From: Modestobacter versicolor
Lineage (GTDB): Bacteria > Actinomycetota > Actinomycetes > Mycobacteriales > Geodermatophilaceae
Assembly (NCBI RefSeq): GCF_014195485.1
Contig: NZ_JACIBU010000001.1
Coordinates: forward strand, 1,674,001 to 1,738,000
DNA length: 64,000 nt
Direction: 5' to 3'
The translations under genes and the position numbers were made by a program. This document shows positions 9,149 to 17,871 of the stretch, piece by piece (the first letter of the stretch is position 1; the number at the start of each line of letters is the position of its first letter). A model generated the notes under the pieces. The model was not told the origin of the DNA. It did no database searches and saw only the letters and a program-made list of their open reading frames with translations.

Positions 9149-9177
9149 AGCTCTGCCCACAGGAGTGGGCAGAGCTC
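9148..9177. repeat. Hairpin repeat copy 1 (13-bp perfect stem, AGGA loop)
   Basis: GAGCTCTGCCCAC, loop AGGA, then its exact complement. It begins on the final base of the enoyl-CoA hydratase stop codon, so it could end that transcript. The sequence is nearly repeated at 9211-9246, which marks it as a member of a repeat family and not just a terminator. Confidence 0.85.
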
Positions 9178-9210
9178 GACTCGCGGAGGAGGCGCTCGGC
9201 CCTCCGCCCA

Positions 9211-9246
9211 GTCGAGCTCTGCCTACCGGAGTGGGCAGAGCTCGAC
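9211..9246. repeat. Hairpin repeat copy 2 (16-bp stem with one wobble, CGGA loop)
   Basis: GTCGAGCTCTGCCTAC, loop CGGA, then GTGGGCAGAGCTCGAC. It is almost identical to copy 1 plus three extra outer pairs. The single G-T wobble means the two arms have diverged by one base. A smaller stem (GCGGAGG 9183-9189 with CCTCCGC 9201-9207) lies between copies 1 and 2. Confidence 0.85.
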
Positions 9247-9283
9247 TCTCCGGGGAGTGGTGCCGTGGGAAGTGGTGTCCTGG

Positions 9284-9326
9284 GACGTCGTGCTCTGCGT
9301 ACCCGGGGTACGCAGAGCACGACGTC
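9284..9326. repeat. Hairpin repeat copy 3 (21-bp perfect inverted repeat)
   Basis: Two 21-base arms (9284-9304 and 9306-9326) are exact complements around a single central G. The core TCGTGCTCTGC resembles the TCGAGCTCTGC core of copies 1 and 2. No poly-U follows on either strand, so a simple intrinsic terminator is less likely than a mobile palindromic repeat or a structured RNA. Confidence 0.8.
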
Positions 9327-9374
9327 GCGACGGAGCACTTGTCCCGGCCCGACCGAGGCGAGCATCCTCAGCGG

Positions 9375-9524
9375 ATGAGCGAGGTGACCGACCCCCGGGC
9401 GCAGTTCCGCGAGCTCCCCGACCCGGTGCTGCCCGCCGAGGCGGTGGAGACCGTCGACACCCGGCGGGTGCCCGAGCACGACCTCCGCGCCGACGAGGAG
9501 CGCTTCCTGCACAACGCCGGCTGA
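9375..9524 (+). CDS. Small acidic protein of unknown function (49 residues)
   Basis: Not recognised. ATG 9375 to TGA 9524 encodes a 49-residue, Pro/Asp/Glu-rich soluble peptide (start MSEVTDPRAQF, end FLHNAG) with no membrane segment. Amino-acid use fits real coding: acid-rich and not Arg-rich like the out-of-frame reading of this DNA. The upstream ribosome-binding signal is weak (GAGGCG about 16 bases upstream). It lies just past the third hairpin repeat and ends 10 bases from the convergent PH-domain gene. Could be a lineage-specific small protein; moderate confidence that it is translated. Confidence 0.55.
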   Translation: MSEVTDPRAQFRELPDPVLPAEAVETVDTRRVPEHDLRADEERFLHNAG

Positions 9525-9534
9525 GGCTCGCGGA

Positions 9535-9909
9535 TCAGAGCACGTACGTCGCGATCATCTGCCCGAGCTGTCGGATGTCGGCACTGCCCTTGAACTCGAG
9601 CCGCACCTTGCCCAAGCCGCTGAACCAGAGGTCCAGCTCTGCATCGAGGTCGAAGGTGCCCGCCGTCTCGATCGAGAAGGCCTGGACCTTGCTGTAGGGA
9701 AGCGACGTGAAGTCGCGCTTCTTGCCGGTGATGCCCTGGACGTTGACCGCGATCAGCCGCTTGTCGGTGAAGACGACGAAGTCGCGCACCGCCTTGAACG
9801 AGGCGACGAACTGCTCGCCCGGGATGATCAGCGGGGCGACGGCCGGCGCGATCTCGTCAGGGGCGCAGGGACTGAGCTTGAAGACGGAGCCGTTCGAGAA
9901 GTCGATCAC
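9535..9909 (-). CDS. Bacterial PH-domain protein (DUF1696/YvbH-like)
   Basis: 124-residue soluble protein consisting of one bacterial pleckstrin-homology domain. Landmarks are the GEQFVASFKAVRDFVVFTDKRLIAVNVQGITGKK core and the LPYSKVQAFSIET strand pair, typical of the bPH family with unknown ligand. GTG 9909 is the first start in frame. Its composition is less GC-biased than neighbours (many Lys, Ile, Phe), which hints at horizontal acquisition. It stands between the 49-residue gene and selB without an obvious operon partner. Confidence 0.8.
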   Translation of the reverse strand: MIDFSNGSVFKLSPCAPDEIAPAVAPLIIPGEQFVASFKAVRDFVVFTDKRLIAVNVQGITGKKRDFTSLPYSKVQAFSIETAGTFDLDAELDLWFSGLGKVRLEFKGSADIRQLGQMIATYVL

Positions 9910-9957
9910 CGGGTGACCGTACGGACGGAGCCGTCCGGAAGTCGGCTCCCACGCCGT

Positions 9958-11703
9958 TCAGCGGAGCCGGCGGGTGTTGTCCGGCTGGCGCACGGTGATG
10001 CCGCGGGCGTCCAGCCACTCGGCCAACGGCACCGCGACCCGACGGGTGGTCTGCCACGCCTGGCGGGCGTCGCTGAGGGTGAACGGCTGCGGCAGCGCCG
10101 CGAGCCGGGCCCGCGCCACCTCGGCGATCCCCGGCGCGAGGTAGATCCCCTCGGAGATCCGCACCAGCTGCTCGTCGCGCACCGCCGCCGCGAGCTCCCG
10201 TGGCCCCAGTCCCGCCGCGGTCAGGTCACCGGCCTCGGGCGCGGCGAACGGCGCCCCGGCCAGCCGGGCCCGGACCCCGTCCACGGCCTGCTGCACCTCC
10301 GGCGGGAGCGCCGCCGCACCGGCCACGACCCGCCCGTCGCGCAGCGCCAGCGGCTCCCGCACCAGGGCGGGCACCAGCTCCACGTCAGGCAACTCGAGCG
10401 CCGAGCGCAGCACCGCGATCGGCGGCCCCGGCTCCAGCGGCCGCAGCTGGCGGTACCGGGCCACCACCCGCGGCACCCGCGCTGCCAGCTCGTCGGCCAG
10501 CCCGGGGGCGATCAGCCACCGCCCGACGGCGGTCGCCTCCGCCGGCACCGGCCACCCCATCGCCACGAAGTCCGCGCGCCGCACGAACCGCCGGCGCACC
10601 AGGTCCGCCCGCGCGCCGGCCTCACCCAGCGGCTGCTCCGCCAGCTCCGCCGCGCGGCTGCGGGCAGCGCCCCGCCGGCGCAGCTCCGGAGGGTCGACGT
10701 CGCGCACGTCGGCGCCGAACACCCGCCGCGCCCCCGGGTCGCGCAGCAGCAGCCGGTCGCCCACCCGCAGCGGCAGCTCTGCGGCCAGCCGGAGCCGCAG
10801 CGCCGTCCCGTCCAGCGGCCGCACCCGGGCCGCGACCGTCGCCGAGCCGATGTGCACCACCAGCTCCGCGGGCAGCCGGTCCTCGACAGCCGCGACCAGC
10901 GAGACGTCGAGGTCCGCGGTGCGCCGGAACGCGTCGGGGGTGAGCAGCGCGTCGCCGCGGGAGATCTCCTCGACCGCCACACCGCGCAGGTTCAGCGCGA
11001 CCCGGGCCGTGGCCGTCGCCGACTCCACCGCGGCACCCAGCGACTGCAGCCCGCGCACGGTCACCGGCCGGCCGCCCAGGTCGAGCCGGTCGCCGCTGGT
11101 CACCGTCCCGGCGGCCAGCGTGCCGGTGACCACCGTGCCCGCACCGCGGATCGTGAACGCCCGGTCCACCCACAGCCGCACCGGTGCGGCCGGGTCGGGC
11201 GCCGGCAACCCGGCGAGCACCTGCTCCAGCACACCGGACAGCTCCGGCAGCCCGTCGCCGGACCGAGCGCTGACCGCCACCGCCGGCAGCCGACCCAGCG
11301 ACGTCCCCGCCAACCGGTCCAGCGCGTCGGCGAGCACCGGGGCGGGATCGGCCAGGTCGGACTTGGTGACCGCGAGCAACCCGTGCCGCACGCCCAGCGC
11401 GTCCAGCACGGCGACGTGCTCGGCGGTCTGCGCCGACCACCCGTCGTCCGCCGCGACGACGACGAGCGCGGCCGGGACCGAGCCGACGCCGGCGAGCATG
11501 TTGCCGACGAACCGCTCGTGGCCGGGCACGTCGACCACGGCGAGCCGGCGGCCCGAGGGCAGCGTGGTCCAGGCGAACCCGAGGTCGATGGTCAGGCCGC
11601 GCCGCCGCTCCTCCTCCCACCGGTCCGGCTCCATGCCGGTGAGCGCCCGCACCAGCGTCGACTTGCCGTGGTCGACGTGGCCGGCAGTGGCGATCACGTC
11701 CAC
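9958..11703 (-). CDS. selB: Selenocysteine-specific elongation factor SelB
   Basis: SelB delivers Sec-tRNA-Sec to ribosomes stalled at a recoded stop codon next to a SECIS hairpin. The 581 residues show an EF-Tu-like G domain (G1 GHVDHGKST at 8-16, G3 DVPGHE, G4 TKSD), two beta-barrel domains, and a C-terminal run of winged helices (about 390-581) that would bind SECIS RNA. In this genome the cognate tRNA reads UAG. GTG 11703 overlaps the end of selA by ten bases, so the two are coupled. Order selC-selA-selB on one strand. Confidence 0.95.
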   Translation of the reverse strand: MDVIATAGHVDHGKSTLVRALTGMEPDRWEEERRRGLTIDLGFAWTTLPSGRRLAVVDVPGHERFVGNMLAGVGSVPAALVVVAADDGWSAQTAEHVAVLDALGVRHGLLAVTKSDLADPAPVLADALDRLAGTSLGRLPAVAVSARSGDGLPELSGVLEQVLAGLPAPDPAAPVRLWVDRAFTIRGAGTVVTGTLAAGTVTSGDRLDLGGRPVTVRGLQSLGAAVESATATARVALNLRGVAVEEISRGDALLTPDAFRRTADLDVSLVAAVEDRLPAELVVHIGSATVAARVRPLDGTALRLRLAAELPLRVGDRLLLRDPGARRVFGADVRDVDPPELRRRGAARSRAAELAEQPLGEAGARADLVRRRFVRRADFVAMGWPVPAEATAVGRWLIAPGLADELAARVPRVVARYRQLRPLEPGPPIAVLRSALELPDVELVPALVREPLALRDGRVVAGAAALPPEVQQAVDGVRARLAGAPFAAPEAGDLTAAGLGPRELAAAVRDEQLVRISEGIYLAPGIAEVARARLAALPQPFTLSDARQAWQTTRRVAVPLAEWLDARGITVRQPDNTRRLR

Positions 11704-13004
11704 CGACGAGCCACCTCCAGCACCGCGGCGGTCAGCGCCCGGTCGTCGTCCGGGGCGAGGCTGCGCAGGTCGAGCAACGTCCGGTCCTCGTCGACGTAGC
11801 CGACGACCGGAACGGGCCCCAGCCGCAGCGGCTCGGCGAACCGGACGTCCAGCGCCACGGCCACGCTGGGCAGCGGGAACTCCGGCGCCCCTCCCCCGCC
11901 CACCCGGGCGGTCGAGCCGACGACGGCGGCCCGCACCCCGGCGACCCGCAACGCCTCCGCCACCGCCGTCGCCCGGGACCGCAGCCCGCCCAGGTCGGCG
12001 TCGAGCATCTGCCGCACCGGCGGCACCGGCCCGCGCAGCGTGGCCTCCAGCGCGGCCAGCGTCGTCTTGTCCACCCGCAGCGCCCGGTACAGCGGGTGCC
12101 GGCGCAGCCGCTGGACCAGCTCGGCCCGGCCGAGCACGATGCCGGCCTGCGGTCCGCCGAGCAGCTTGTCGCCGCTGCACAGCGCCAGGTCGGCGCCGGC
12201 CGCCAGGGTGGTCTGCAGGTCGGGCTCACCGGGCAGCAGCGGGTGCGGGCGCAGCAGCCCGCTGCCGACGTCGGCGACCAGCGGCACACCGGTGCCGGCC
12301 AGCGCGGGGGCCAGCTCGTCGACCTCGACGGCCCGGGTGAAGCCGCGGACGACGAAGTTCGACGGGTGCACCTTGAGCACCGCGCCGGTGCCCGGGCCGA
12401 GCGCGTCGGTGTAGTCGGCGAGCGAGACCCGGTTCGTCGTGCCGACCTCGCGCAGCCGGGCGCCGGTGCTGACCAGCAGGTCCGGGATCCGGAAGCCGTC
12501 GCCGATCTCGACCAGCTCGCCGCGGGCGATGACCAGCTCACCGCCCAGCGCCGTCGCGACCAGGGCCAGGGCGGCGGCGCAGTTGTTCACCACCAGCGCG
12601 GCCTCGGCAGCGGGGACGGCGTCCAGCAGCGCCGACAGCGCACCCTCCCCGCGCGGGCCGCGCCGGCCGGTGCGCAGGTCGAGCTCGACGTCGGTGGTGC
12701 CGCTGGCCGCGGCGACGGCGTCCACGGCGGCCGGTGACAGCGGCGCCCGGCCGAGGTTGGTGTGCACCAGCACGCCGGTCGCGTTCAGCACCGGGCGCAG
12801 GCTGCTCGCGGTGCCGGGCAGCGCGCCGAGCACCGCGGCCACGACGTCGCCCGGGGGCAGGTCGCCGTCCCGGACCCGCTGCTGGGCGGCCTGCACCGCG
12901 CTCTTCACCAGCTCCCGGCCCAGCCGCGCGGCCGCGGCCGCCACCGGCGGCTCGGCCAGCACGGCGTCGGTGCGGGGAACCGAGCGGCGGGGGTCTCCGG
13001 TCAT
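11694..13004 (-). CDS. selA: L-seryl-tRNA(Sec) selenium transferase SelA
   Basis: Pyridoxal-phosphate enzyme that converts Ser-tRNA-Sec to Sec-tRNA-Sec with selenophosphate. 436 residues, close to the family norm. The N-terminal tRNA-binding region (about 1-70) is followed by the fold-type-I core; the PLP lysine is Lys280 in SGDKLLGGPQ. NATGVLVHTNLGRAPLS and VEIGDGFRIPD are typical SelA segments. It starts 88 bases after the tRNA-Sec gene (13093-13188) and overlaps selB, giving a compact selC-selA-selB unit. SelD, which supplies selenophosphate, is encoded at 21667 on the other strand. Confidence 0.96.
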   Translation of the reverse strand: MTGDPRRSVPRTDAVLAEPPVAAAAARLGRELVKSAVQAAQQRVRDGDLPPGDVVAAVLGALPGTASSLRPVLNATGVLVHTNLGRAPLSPAAVDAVAAASGTTDVELDLRTGRRGPRGEGALSALLDAVPAAEAALVVNNCAAALALVATALGGELVIARGELVEIGDGFRIPDLLVSTGARLREVGTTNRVSLADYTDALGPGTGAVLKVHPSNFVVRGFTRAVEVDELAPALAGTGVPLVADVGSGLLRPHPLLPGEPDLQTTLAAGADLALCSGDKLLGGPQAGIVLGRAELVQRLRRHPLYRALRVDKTTLAALEATLRGPVPPVRQMLDADLGGLRSRATAVAEALRVAGVRAAVVGSTARVGGGGAPEFPLPSVAVALDVRFAEPLRLGPVPVVGYVDEDRTLLDLRSLAPDDDRALTAAVLEVARRWT

Positions 13005-13055
13005 GATCGGCTCAGCCTAGGTCGCGGCGGCCGGCCCGGTGGAGTGACGGCCAGG

Positions 13056-13086
13056 CGCGGAGCCGGCCACGGGGGCCGGCTCCGCG
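13056..13086 (-). terminator. Hairpin between selC and selA
   Basis: CGCGGAGCCGGCC (13056-13068), loop ACGGG, exact complement to 13086: a 13-bp stem starting 6 bases after the encoded CCA end of tRNA-Sec. It probably ends or attenuates the tRNA transcript or marks its 3' processing site. No U-tract is seen. Confidence 0.6.
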
Positions 13087-13092
13087 GGCAGC

Positions 13093-13188
13093 TGGCGGAG
13101 ACGGACGGGAATCGAACCCGCCTGACCGAGGTGCTCGGCCACGTCGGCTTTAGAGGCCGCGGGGGTCACCAGACACCCTGACGTCTCC
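13093..13188 (-). tRNA. selC: tRNA-Sec with anticodon CUA (decodes UAG), CCA encoded
   Basis: 96 nt including the encoded CCA. The 5' GGAGACG pairs with CGTCTCC; this stacks on a six-pair T stem around the loop TTCGATT, giving the 13-pair acceptor/T helix typical of tRNA-Sec. An extended D arm with a TGGT loop and a long variable arm (TGGCCGA with TCGGTCA) fit Sec. The discriminator is G73. The anticodon loop is CTCTAAA closed by GGC/GCC, so bases 34-36 are CTA (plus strand 13151-13153 reads tag). The normal anticodon is UCA. It lies 88 bases before selA. A TAGGCT that could be the -10 lies 7 bases upstream of the 5' end. Confidence 0.95.
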
Positions 13189-13195
13189 GGGGCAG

Positions 13196-13201
13196 AGCCT
13201 A
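13196..13201 (-). promoter_or_regulatory. Candidate -10 element for tRNA-Sec
   Basis: Minus-strand TAGGCT ends 7 bases before the first base of the tRNA, so transcription would start at or next to the mature 5' end. No clear -35 is seen inside the end of the upstream ATPase gene. Low to moderate confidence. Confidence 0.4.
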
Positions 13202-13213
13202 GGGCCGTCGGGG

Positions 13214-14299
<1,086 letters not shown>

Positions 14300-14469
14300 C
14301 AGCGGGCCTCCAGTGGTGTCGGAATGGGAGTGGGGAATGGTCCAGGACGGTGCCGGAATGCGGTCCGCCGGACGACGCCGGCGGCGGTGCGGAACGGATC
14401 CGCGAATGGCAGGTGGACCCGCCGGAAATCGTCGGCGAGGCACCGCGCGCTCGGCGTCGACAATGGCGC

Positions 14470-14492
14470 GAACGGGCCACTAGGGTCCGTTC
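14470..14492. promoter_or_regulatory. Candidate operator between the ATPase and GH3 genes
   Basis: GAACGG (14470-14475), eleven bases, CCGTTC (14487-14492): a perfect 6-11-6 inverted repeat, 58 bases upstream of the GH3 start, in the 251-base divergent spacer. Could be bound by the ROK or another sugar regulator. Short, so chance is possible. Confidence 0.3.
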
Positions 14493-14550
14493 CCGACCAC
14501 CGGCGCACCGGCCGGCGGACCACCGCGCACACCGACCGGTCAGGAACCCC

Positions 14551-16014
14551 ATGTCGCCCTCGGACGAACTCGTCAACGCCTGCCTCATGCCCGGCTTCCT
14601 CGGCGACCGGGTGCCCGGCTGGGTGACCGACGCGCTGGGCGCGGGCCTGGCCGGGGTGTGCCTCTACGGGCACAACCTGGGCGCCGGGGCCGAGCCTGCG
14701 GCCGACCGGGTGCGGTCGCTCACCGACGCGCTGCAGGCGGCCCGGCCCGACGCCCTGGTGGCCGTGGACGAGGAGGGCGGCGACGTCACCCGGCTCGAGT
14801 ACCTGACCGGCAGCAGCTACCCGGGCAACCTCGCGCTCGGCGTCGTCGACGACGTGGCGCTCACCGAGCGGGTGGCCGCCGCGATCGGCGCCGACCTGCG
14901 CCGGGCCGGGGTGAACGTCGACCTCGCCCCGTCGGTCGACGTCAACAGCGACCCCCGCAACCCGGTGATCGGCGTGCGCTCCTTCGGTGCCGACGCGGCC
15001 GCCGTCGGCCGGCACGGGGTGGCCGCCGTGCAGGGCCTGCAGGCCGCCGGGGTCGCCGCCACCGCCAAGCACTTCCCCGGGCACGGCGCCACCACGGTCG
15101 ACTCGCACCTGGGCCTGCCGGTCATCGACGCCGACGAGGAGACCTTCCGCCGCCGCGACCTGCCGCCGTTCGCCGCGGCCGTGGGGGCCGGGGTCGACCT
15201 GGTGATGACCTCGCACGTGGTCTTCACCGCCCTGGACGACGCCCCGGCCACGCTGAGCCGCCGGCTGCTGGTCGACCTGCTCCGCGACGAGCTCGGGTTC
15301 ACCGGCGTCGTGGTCACCGACGCGCTCGACATGGCCGGCGTCCGGGCCGCCCACGGCATCGCCGGCGCCGCGGTCCGCTCCCTGGCCGCCGGCGCCGACC
15401 TGCTGCTGCTGGGCGCCGAGGACGGCGAGGAGCACTGCGCCGACGTCCGCCGGGCGGTCGAGCAGGCGCTGCGCGACGGGCAGCTCACCGAGGACCGGCT
15501 GGCCGAGGCAGCCGGCCGGGTGACCGCACTGCGCGCCCGGCTGGCCGCGGCGGGGTCCGCCCCGGCCACCGCCGACCGCGATGCCGGGCAGGTCGCTGCC
15601 CGGGCGGCGCTCCGGCCGCGTCACGCCCAGCCCCTGTCCGGGCCGGCACTCGTGGTGGAGCTGCGGGCCGGCGCCAACATGGCGGTCGGGCACGCCAAGT
15701 GGAGCCTCGCCGAGCCGCTGGACGCGCGGGGCCTGCTGGCCGGGCTGGTCACCGTCGGCGCGGACGGGCCCGCGCCGGAGGCGGCGCTCGCCGAGGCGTC
15801 CGGCACCCCCGTGGTGCTCGTCGTCCGGGACGCGTACCGCAGCGCCTGGCAGCGCGACTGGCTGCAGCGCGCGGTCGCCGCACGGCCGGACGCGACCGTC
15901 GTGGCGCTGGGCATGCCCGACGACCTCGACCTGGTCAGCGGCCCGGCGCTGGCCACCCACGGCGCCGCCCGGGTGCTCACCGAGGCCGCGGCCGACCTGC
16001 TGGCCGGCCGCTGA
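14551..16014 (+). CDS. Glycoside hydrolase family 3, NagZ-like beta-N-acetylglucosaminidase or phosphorylase
   Basis: 487 residues. The GH3 barrel carries the NagZ signature: Lys173-His174 in KHFPGHG and the Asp184-Ser185-His186 acid/base dyad (VDSHLGLP). Nucleophile Asp257 lies in VTDALDM. These mark the beta-N-acetylhexosaminidase branch rather than beta-glucosidases. Actinobacterial members of this branch (Nag3 of Cellulomonas fimi) act as phosphorylases releasing GlcNAc-1-phosphate. No signal peptide is seen, so it works on imported oligosaccharides in the cytoplasm, matching the linked importer and ROK kinase. It is convergent with the kinase gene (7 bases apart). ATG 14551 begins the conserved MPGF-containing N terminus. 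Confidence 0.88.
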   Translation: MSPSDELVNACLMPGFLGDRVPGWVTDALGAGLAGVCLYGHNLGAGAEPAADRVRSLTDALQAARPDALVAVDEEGGDVTRLEYLTGSSYPGNLALGVVDDVALTERVAAAIGADLRRAGVNVDLAPSVDVNSDPRNPVIGVRSFGADAAAVGRHGVAAVQGLQAAGVAATAKHFPGHGATTVDSHLGLPVIDADEETFRRRDLPPFAAAVGAGVDLVMTSHVVFTALDDAPATLSRRLLVDLLRDELGFTGVVVTDALDMAGVRAAHGIAGAAVRSLAAGADLLLLGAEDGEEHCADVRRAVEQALRDGQLTEDRLAEAAGRVTALRARLAAAGSAPATADRDAGQVAARAALRPRHAQPLSGPALVVELRAGANMAVGHAKWSLAEPLDARGLLAGLVTVGADGPAPEAALAEASGTPVVLVVRDAYRSAWQRDWLQRAVAARPDATVVALGMPDDLDLVSGPALATHGAARVLTEAAADLLAGR

Positions 16015-16021
16015 GGACGGC

Positions 16022-17002
16022 TCACGGGACCGCGGCCACCTGCGGCGCCCGGGCGACGTCCCGGGCGCGCAGGGCGGCCCCGATCGGCGCGACCGGCACG
16101 TCGCGGGGCACCACCTGCACCCGGTCGGCGATGCGCAGGCTGCGCAGGAACGGCGACCCGGTCGCCTGCTCCCCCAGCTGCCGCACGACGGCCGCCAGCA
16201 GCGGCTCCCCGACCTCGGCGACCCCACCGCCGAGCACGACGTGCTCGACGTCGCAGGTGAGCACCACCAGCCGGACGGCGGCGGCCACGGCGGCGGCGAA
16301 GGTGTCCTGGAGGCCCTGGGCCACCGGGTCACCGCCCGCCGCGGCGGCGAAGAGCTCGGCCGCCGCCGGCCGGCCGGACCGGCTGGGCCACGCTGCGTCG
16401 ATCGCCGACCCGGAGGCGTAGAGCTCCAGGCAGCCCCGCTGACCGCACGGGCAGACCGGACCGGCCGGGTCGTAGGGCACGTGCCCGATCTCCCCCGCCC
16501 CGCCCCGGTGGCCGCGCCGCAGCTGCCCGCCGAGCAGCAGCCCGGCGGCCACCCCGGTGCCCAGCCCGAGGAAGGCCAGGTCACCGCGGAGCCCGAGGAC
16601 CCGGGCAGCACCGACGGCGGCGACGTTCAGGTCGTTCTCCACCACCACCGGCACCCCGCGCACCTGGGCGGCGAGCAGCGGCGCCAGCGCGACCCCGCGG
16701 TCGTGGATGCCGAGGTTCACCGCGTGCGAGACCTCCCCGGTGACCGGGTCGACCAGACCGGGCACCCCGGCGCCGACGCCGGCGAGGTCGGCCGGGGACA
16801 GCCCCGCGGCGGCGCAGAGCCGGTCGACCACCTCCGCGGCCGCACCGACCACCCCCTCGGTGCCCCAGCGGGTGGGCACCCGGACGCTGCCGCGCACCAC
16901 CCCGCCGGCGTCCAGCAGGACGCCGAGCACCTTGGTGCCGCCGATGTCCAGGCCGACCGAGCAACGCCCGGCGACGGGGTCGGCGGTCGCGGGGGCGGTC
17001 AC
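16022..17002 (-). CDS. ROK-family sugar kinase (probable N-acetylglucosamine kinase or glucokinase)
   Basis: 326-residue kinase without an N-terminal HTH, so an enzyme and not a repressor. ATP-binding DIGGTK starts at residue 19, the sugar-binding segment VENDLNVAAVG and the ROK zinc motif CPCGQRGCLE are present. It should phosphorylate the monosaccharide released by the GH3 enzyme. GTG 17002 overlaps the upstream permease stop by four bases, so it is part of the importer operon. GlcNAc is the best guess given the NagZ-like neighbour; glucose or another hexose cannot be excluded. Confidence 0.88.
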   Translation of the reverse strand: MTAPATADPVAGRCSVGLDIGGTKVLGVLLDAGGVVRGSVRVPTRWGTEGVVGAAAEVVDRLCAAAGLSPADLAGVGAGVPGLVDPVTGEVSHAVNLGIHDRGVALAPLLAAQVRGVPVVVENDLNVAAVGAARVLGLRGDLAFLGLGTGVAAGLLLGGQLRRGHRGGAGEIGHVPYDPAGPVCPCGQRGCLELYASGSAIDAAWPSRSGRPAAAELFAAAAGGDPVAQGLQDTFAAAVAAAVRLVVLTCDVEHVVLGGGVAEVGEPLLAAVVRQLGEQATGSPFLRSLRIADRVQVVPRDVPVAPIGAALRARDVARAPQVAAVP

Positions 17003-17871
17003 CCCTTCACCGCGCCGGCGACCAGCCCGGCGGACAGCCGGCGCTGGACGAAGAGGAAGAAGACGATGACCGGGACGGCGATCAGCGCGGCGCCGGCCAT
17101 GACCAGGCCCCAGTCGGTGGCCCGGTTGGCCTCCACCAGCCCCTGCAGCCAGAGCGGCAGGGTGCGCTGGTCGGGGTCGGTCATGACGACCAGGGCGAGG
17201 GTGTACTCGTTCCACGCCTGCAGGAAGCCGTAGACACCGGAGGCGACCAGCCCGGGGGCCAGCAGCGGGAAGGTGATCCGGAAGAACGCCTGGGTGCGGG
17301 ACAACCCGTCCACCATCGCCGCCTCCTCCAGCTCGACCGGGACGCCGCTCACGAAACCGCGCAGCATCCAGATCGTGAACGGCAGCACGGCCGCCGTGTA
17401 CACGATGCTCAAGCCGAGGAAGGAATTGACCAGACCCCAGTTGTCGAGCATCTGGTACTGCGAGATGAAGAGCCCTTCCGCCGGGATCATCTGCACCACG
17501 AGAATGGTCACGATGAACGACCGCCGCCCGCGGAAACGGAATCGGCTGAGCGCGAGTGCGGCCACGAACGCGCACAGCACCGCGACGACGAGCGTGACGC
17601 CGACGACGGCGAGGGAGACCTTCATCGAGGCGTAGAAGCTCGAGTCGCTGAACACCCGCCGGAAGTTGGCGAGCGTGCCGTCGAAGGGGAAGAAGGTGGG
17701 CTCGGCCGTCCGCAGCCGGTTGGTCGGCAGGAAGGCGCTGCTGATCATCCAGTAGATCGGGAAGACCCAGACGAGGGCGACCACCACCGCCAGCGCGCCG
17801 AGCAGCCGGCGGCCCAGCCGGGTGCGGGCCGGGGGGCGGCGGCGCGCCGGGGCCGGCCGGAGGGCGGTCAC
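16999..17871 (-). CDS. Carbohydrate ABC transporter permease, MalG/NgcG type
   Basis: 290 residues with six transmembrane segments. The EAA loop that docks the ATPase is ELEEAAMVDGLSRTQAFFRI; it ends with the typical GLVAGAVKG. It pairs with the permease encoded upstream (4-base overlap) and is followed by the ROK kinase (4-base overlap). CUT1 family importer for an oligosaccharide. GTG 17871 is chosen by the overlap and because the upstream frame is a shadow. Confidence 0.92.
   Translation of the reverse strand: MTALRPAPARRRPPARTRLGRRLLGALAVVVALVWVFPIYWMISSAFLPTNRLRTAEPTFFPFDGTLANFRRVFSDSSFYASMKVSLAVVGVTLVVAVLCAFVAALALSRFRFRGRRSFIVTILVVQMIPAEGLFISQYQMLDNWGLVNSFLGLSIVYTAAVLPFTIWMLRGFVSGVPVELEEAAMVDGLSRTQAFFRITFPLLAPGLVASGVYGFLQAWNEYTLALVVMTDPDQRTLPLWLQGLVEANRATDWGLVMAGAALIAVPVIVFFLFVQRRLSAGLVAGAVKG

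Noticed and set aside
9146-9177. TAG of the enoyl-CoA hydratase followed at once by a hairpin, resembling a Sec codon plus SECIS
   Set aside because: The hydratase is complete at the TAG, the family has no catalytic Sec/Cys there, and the hairpin recurs at 9211 where no codon context exists. The downstream open frame looks non-coding.
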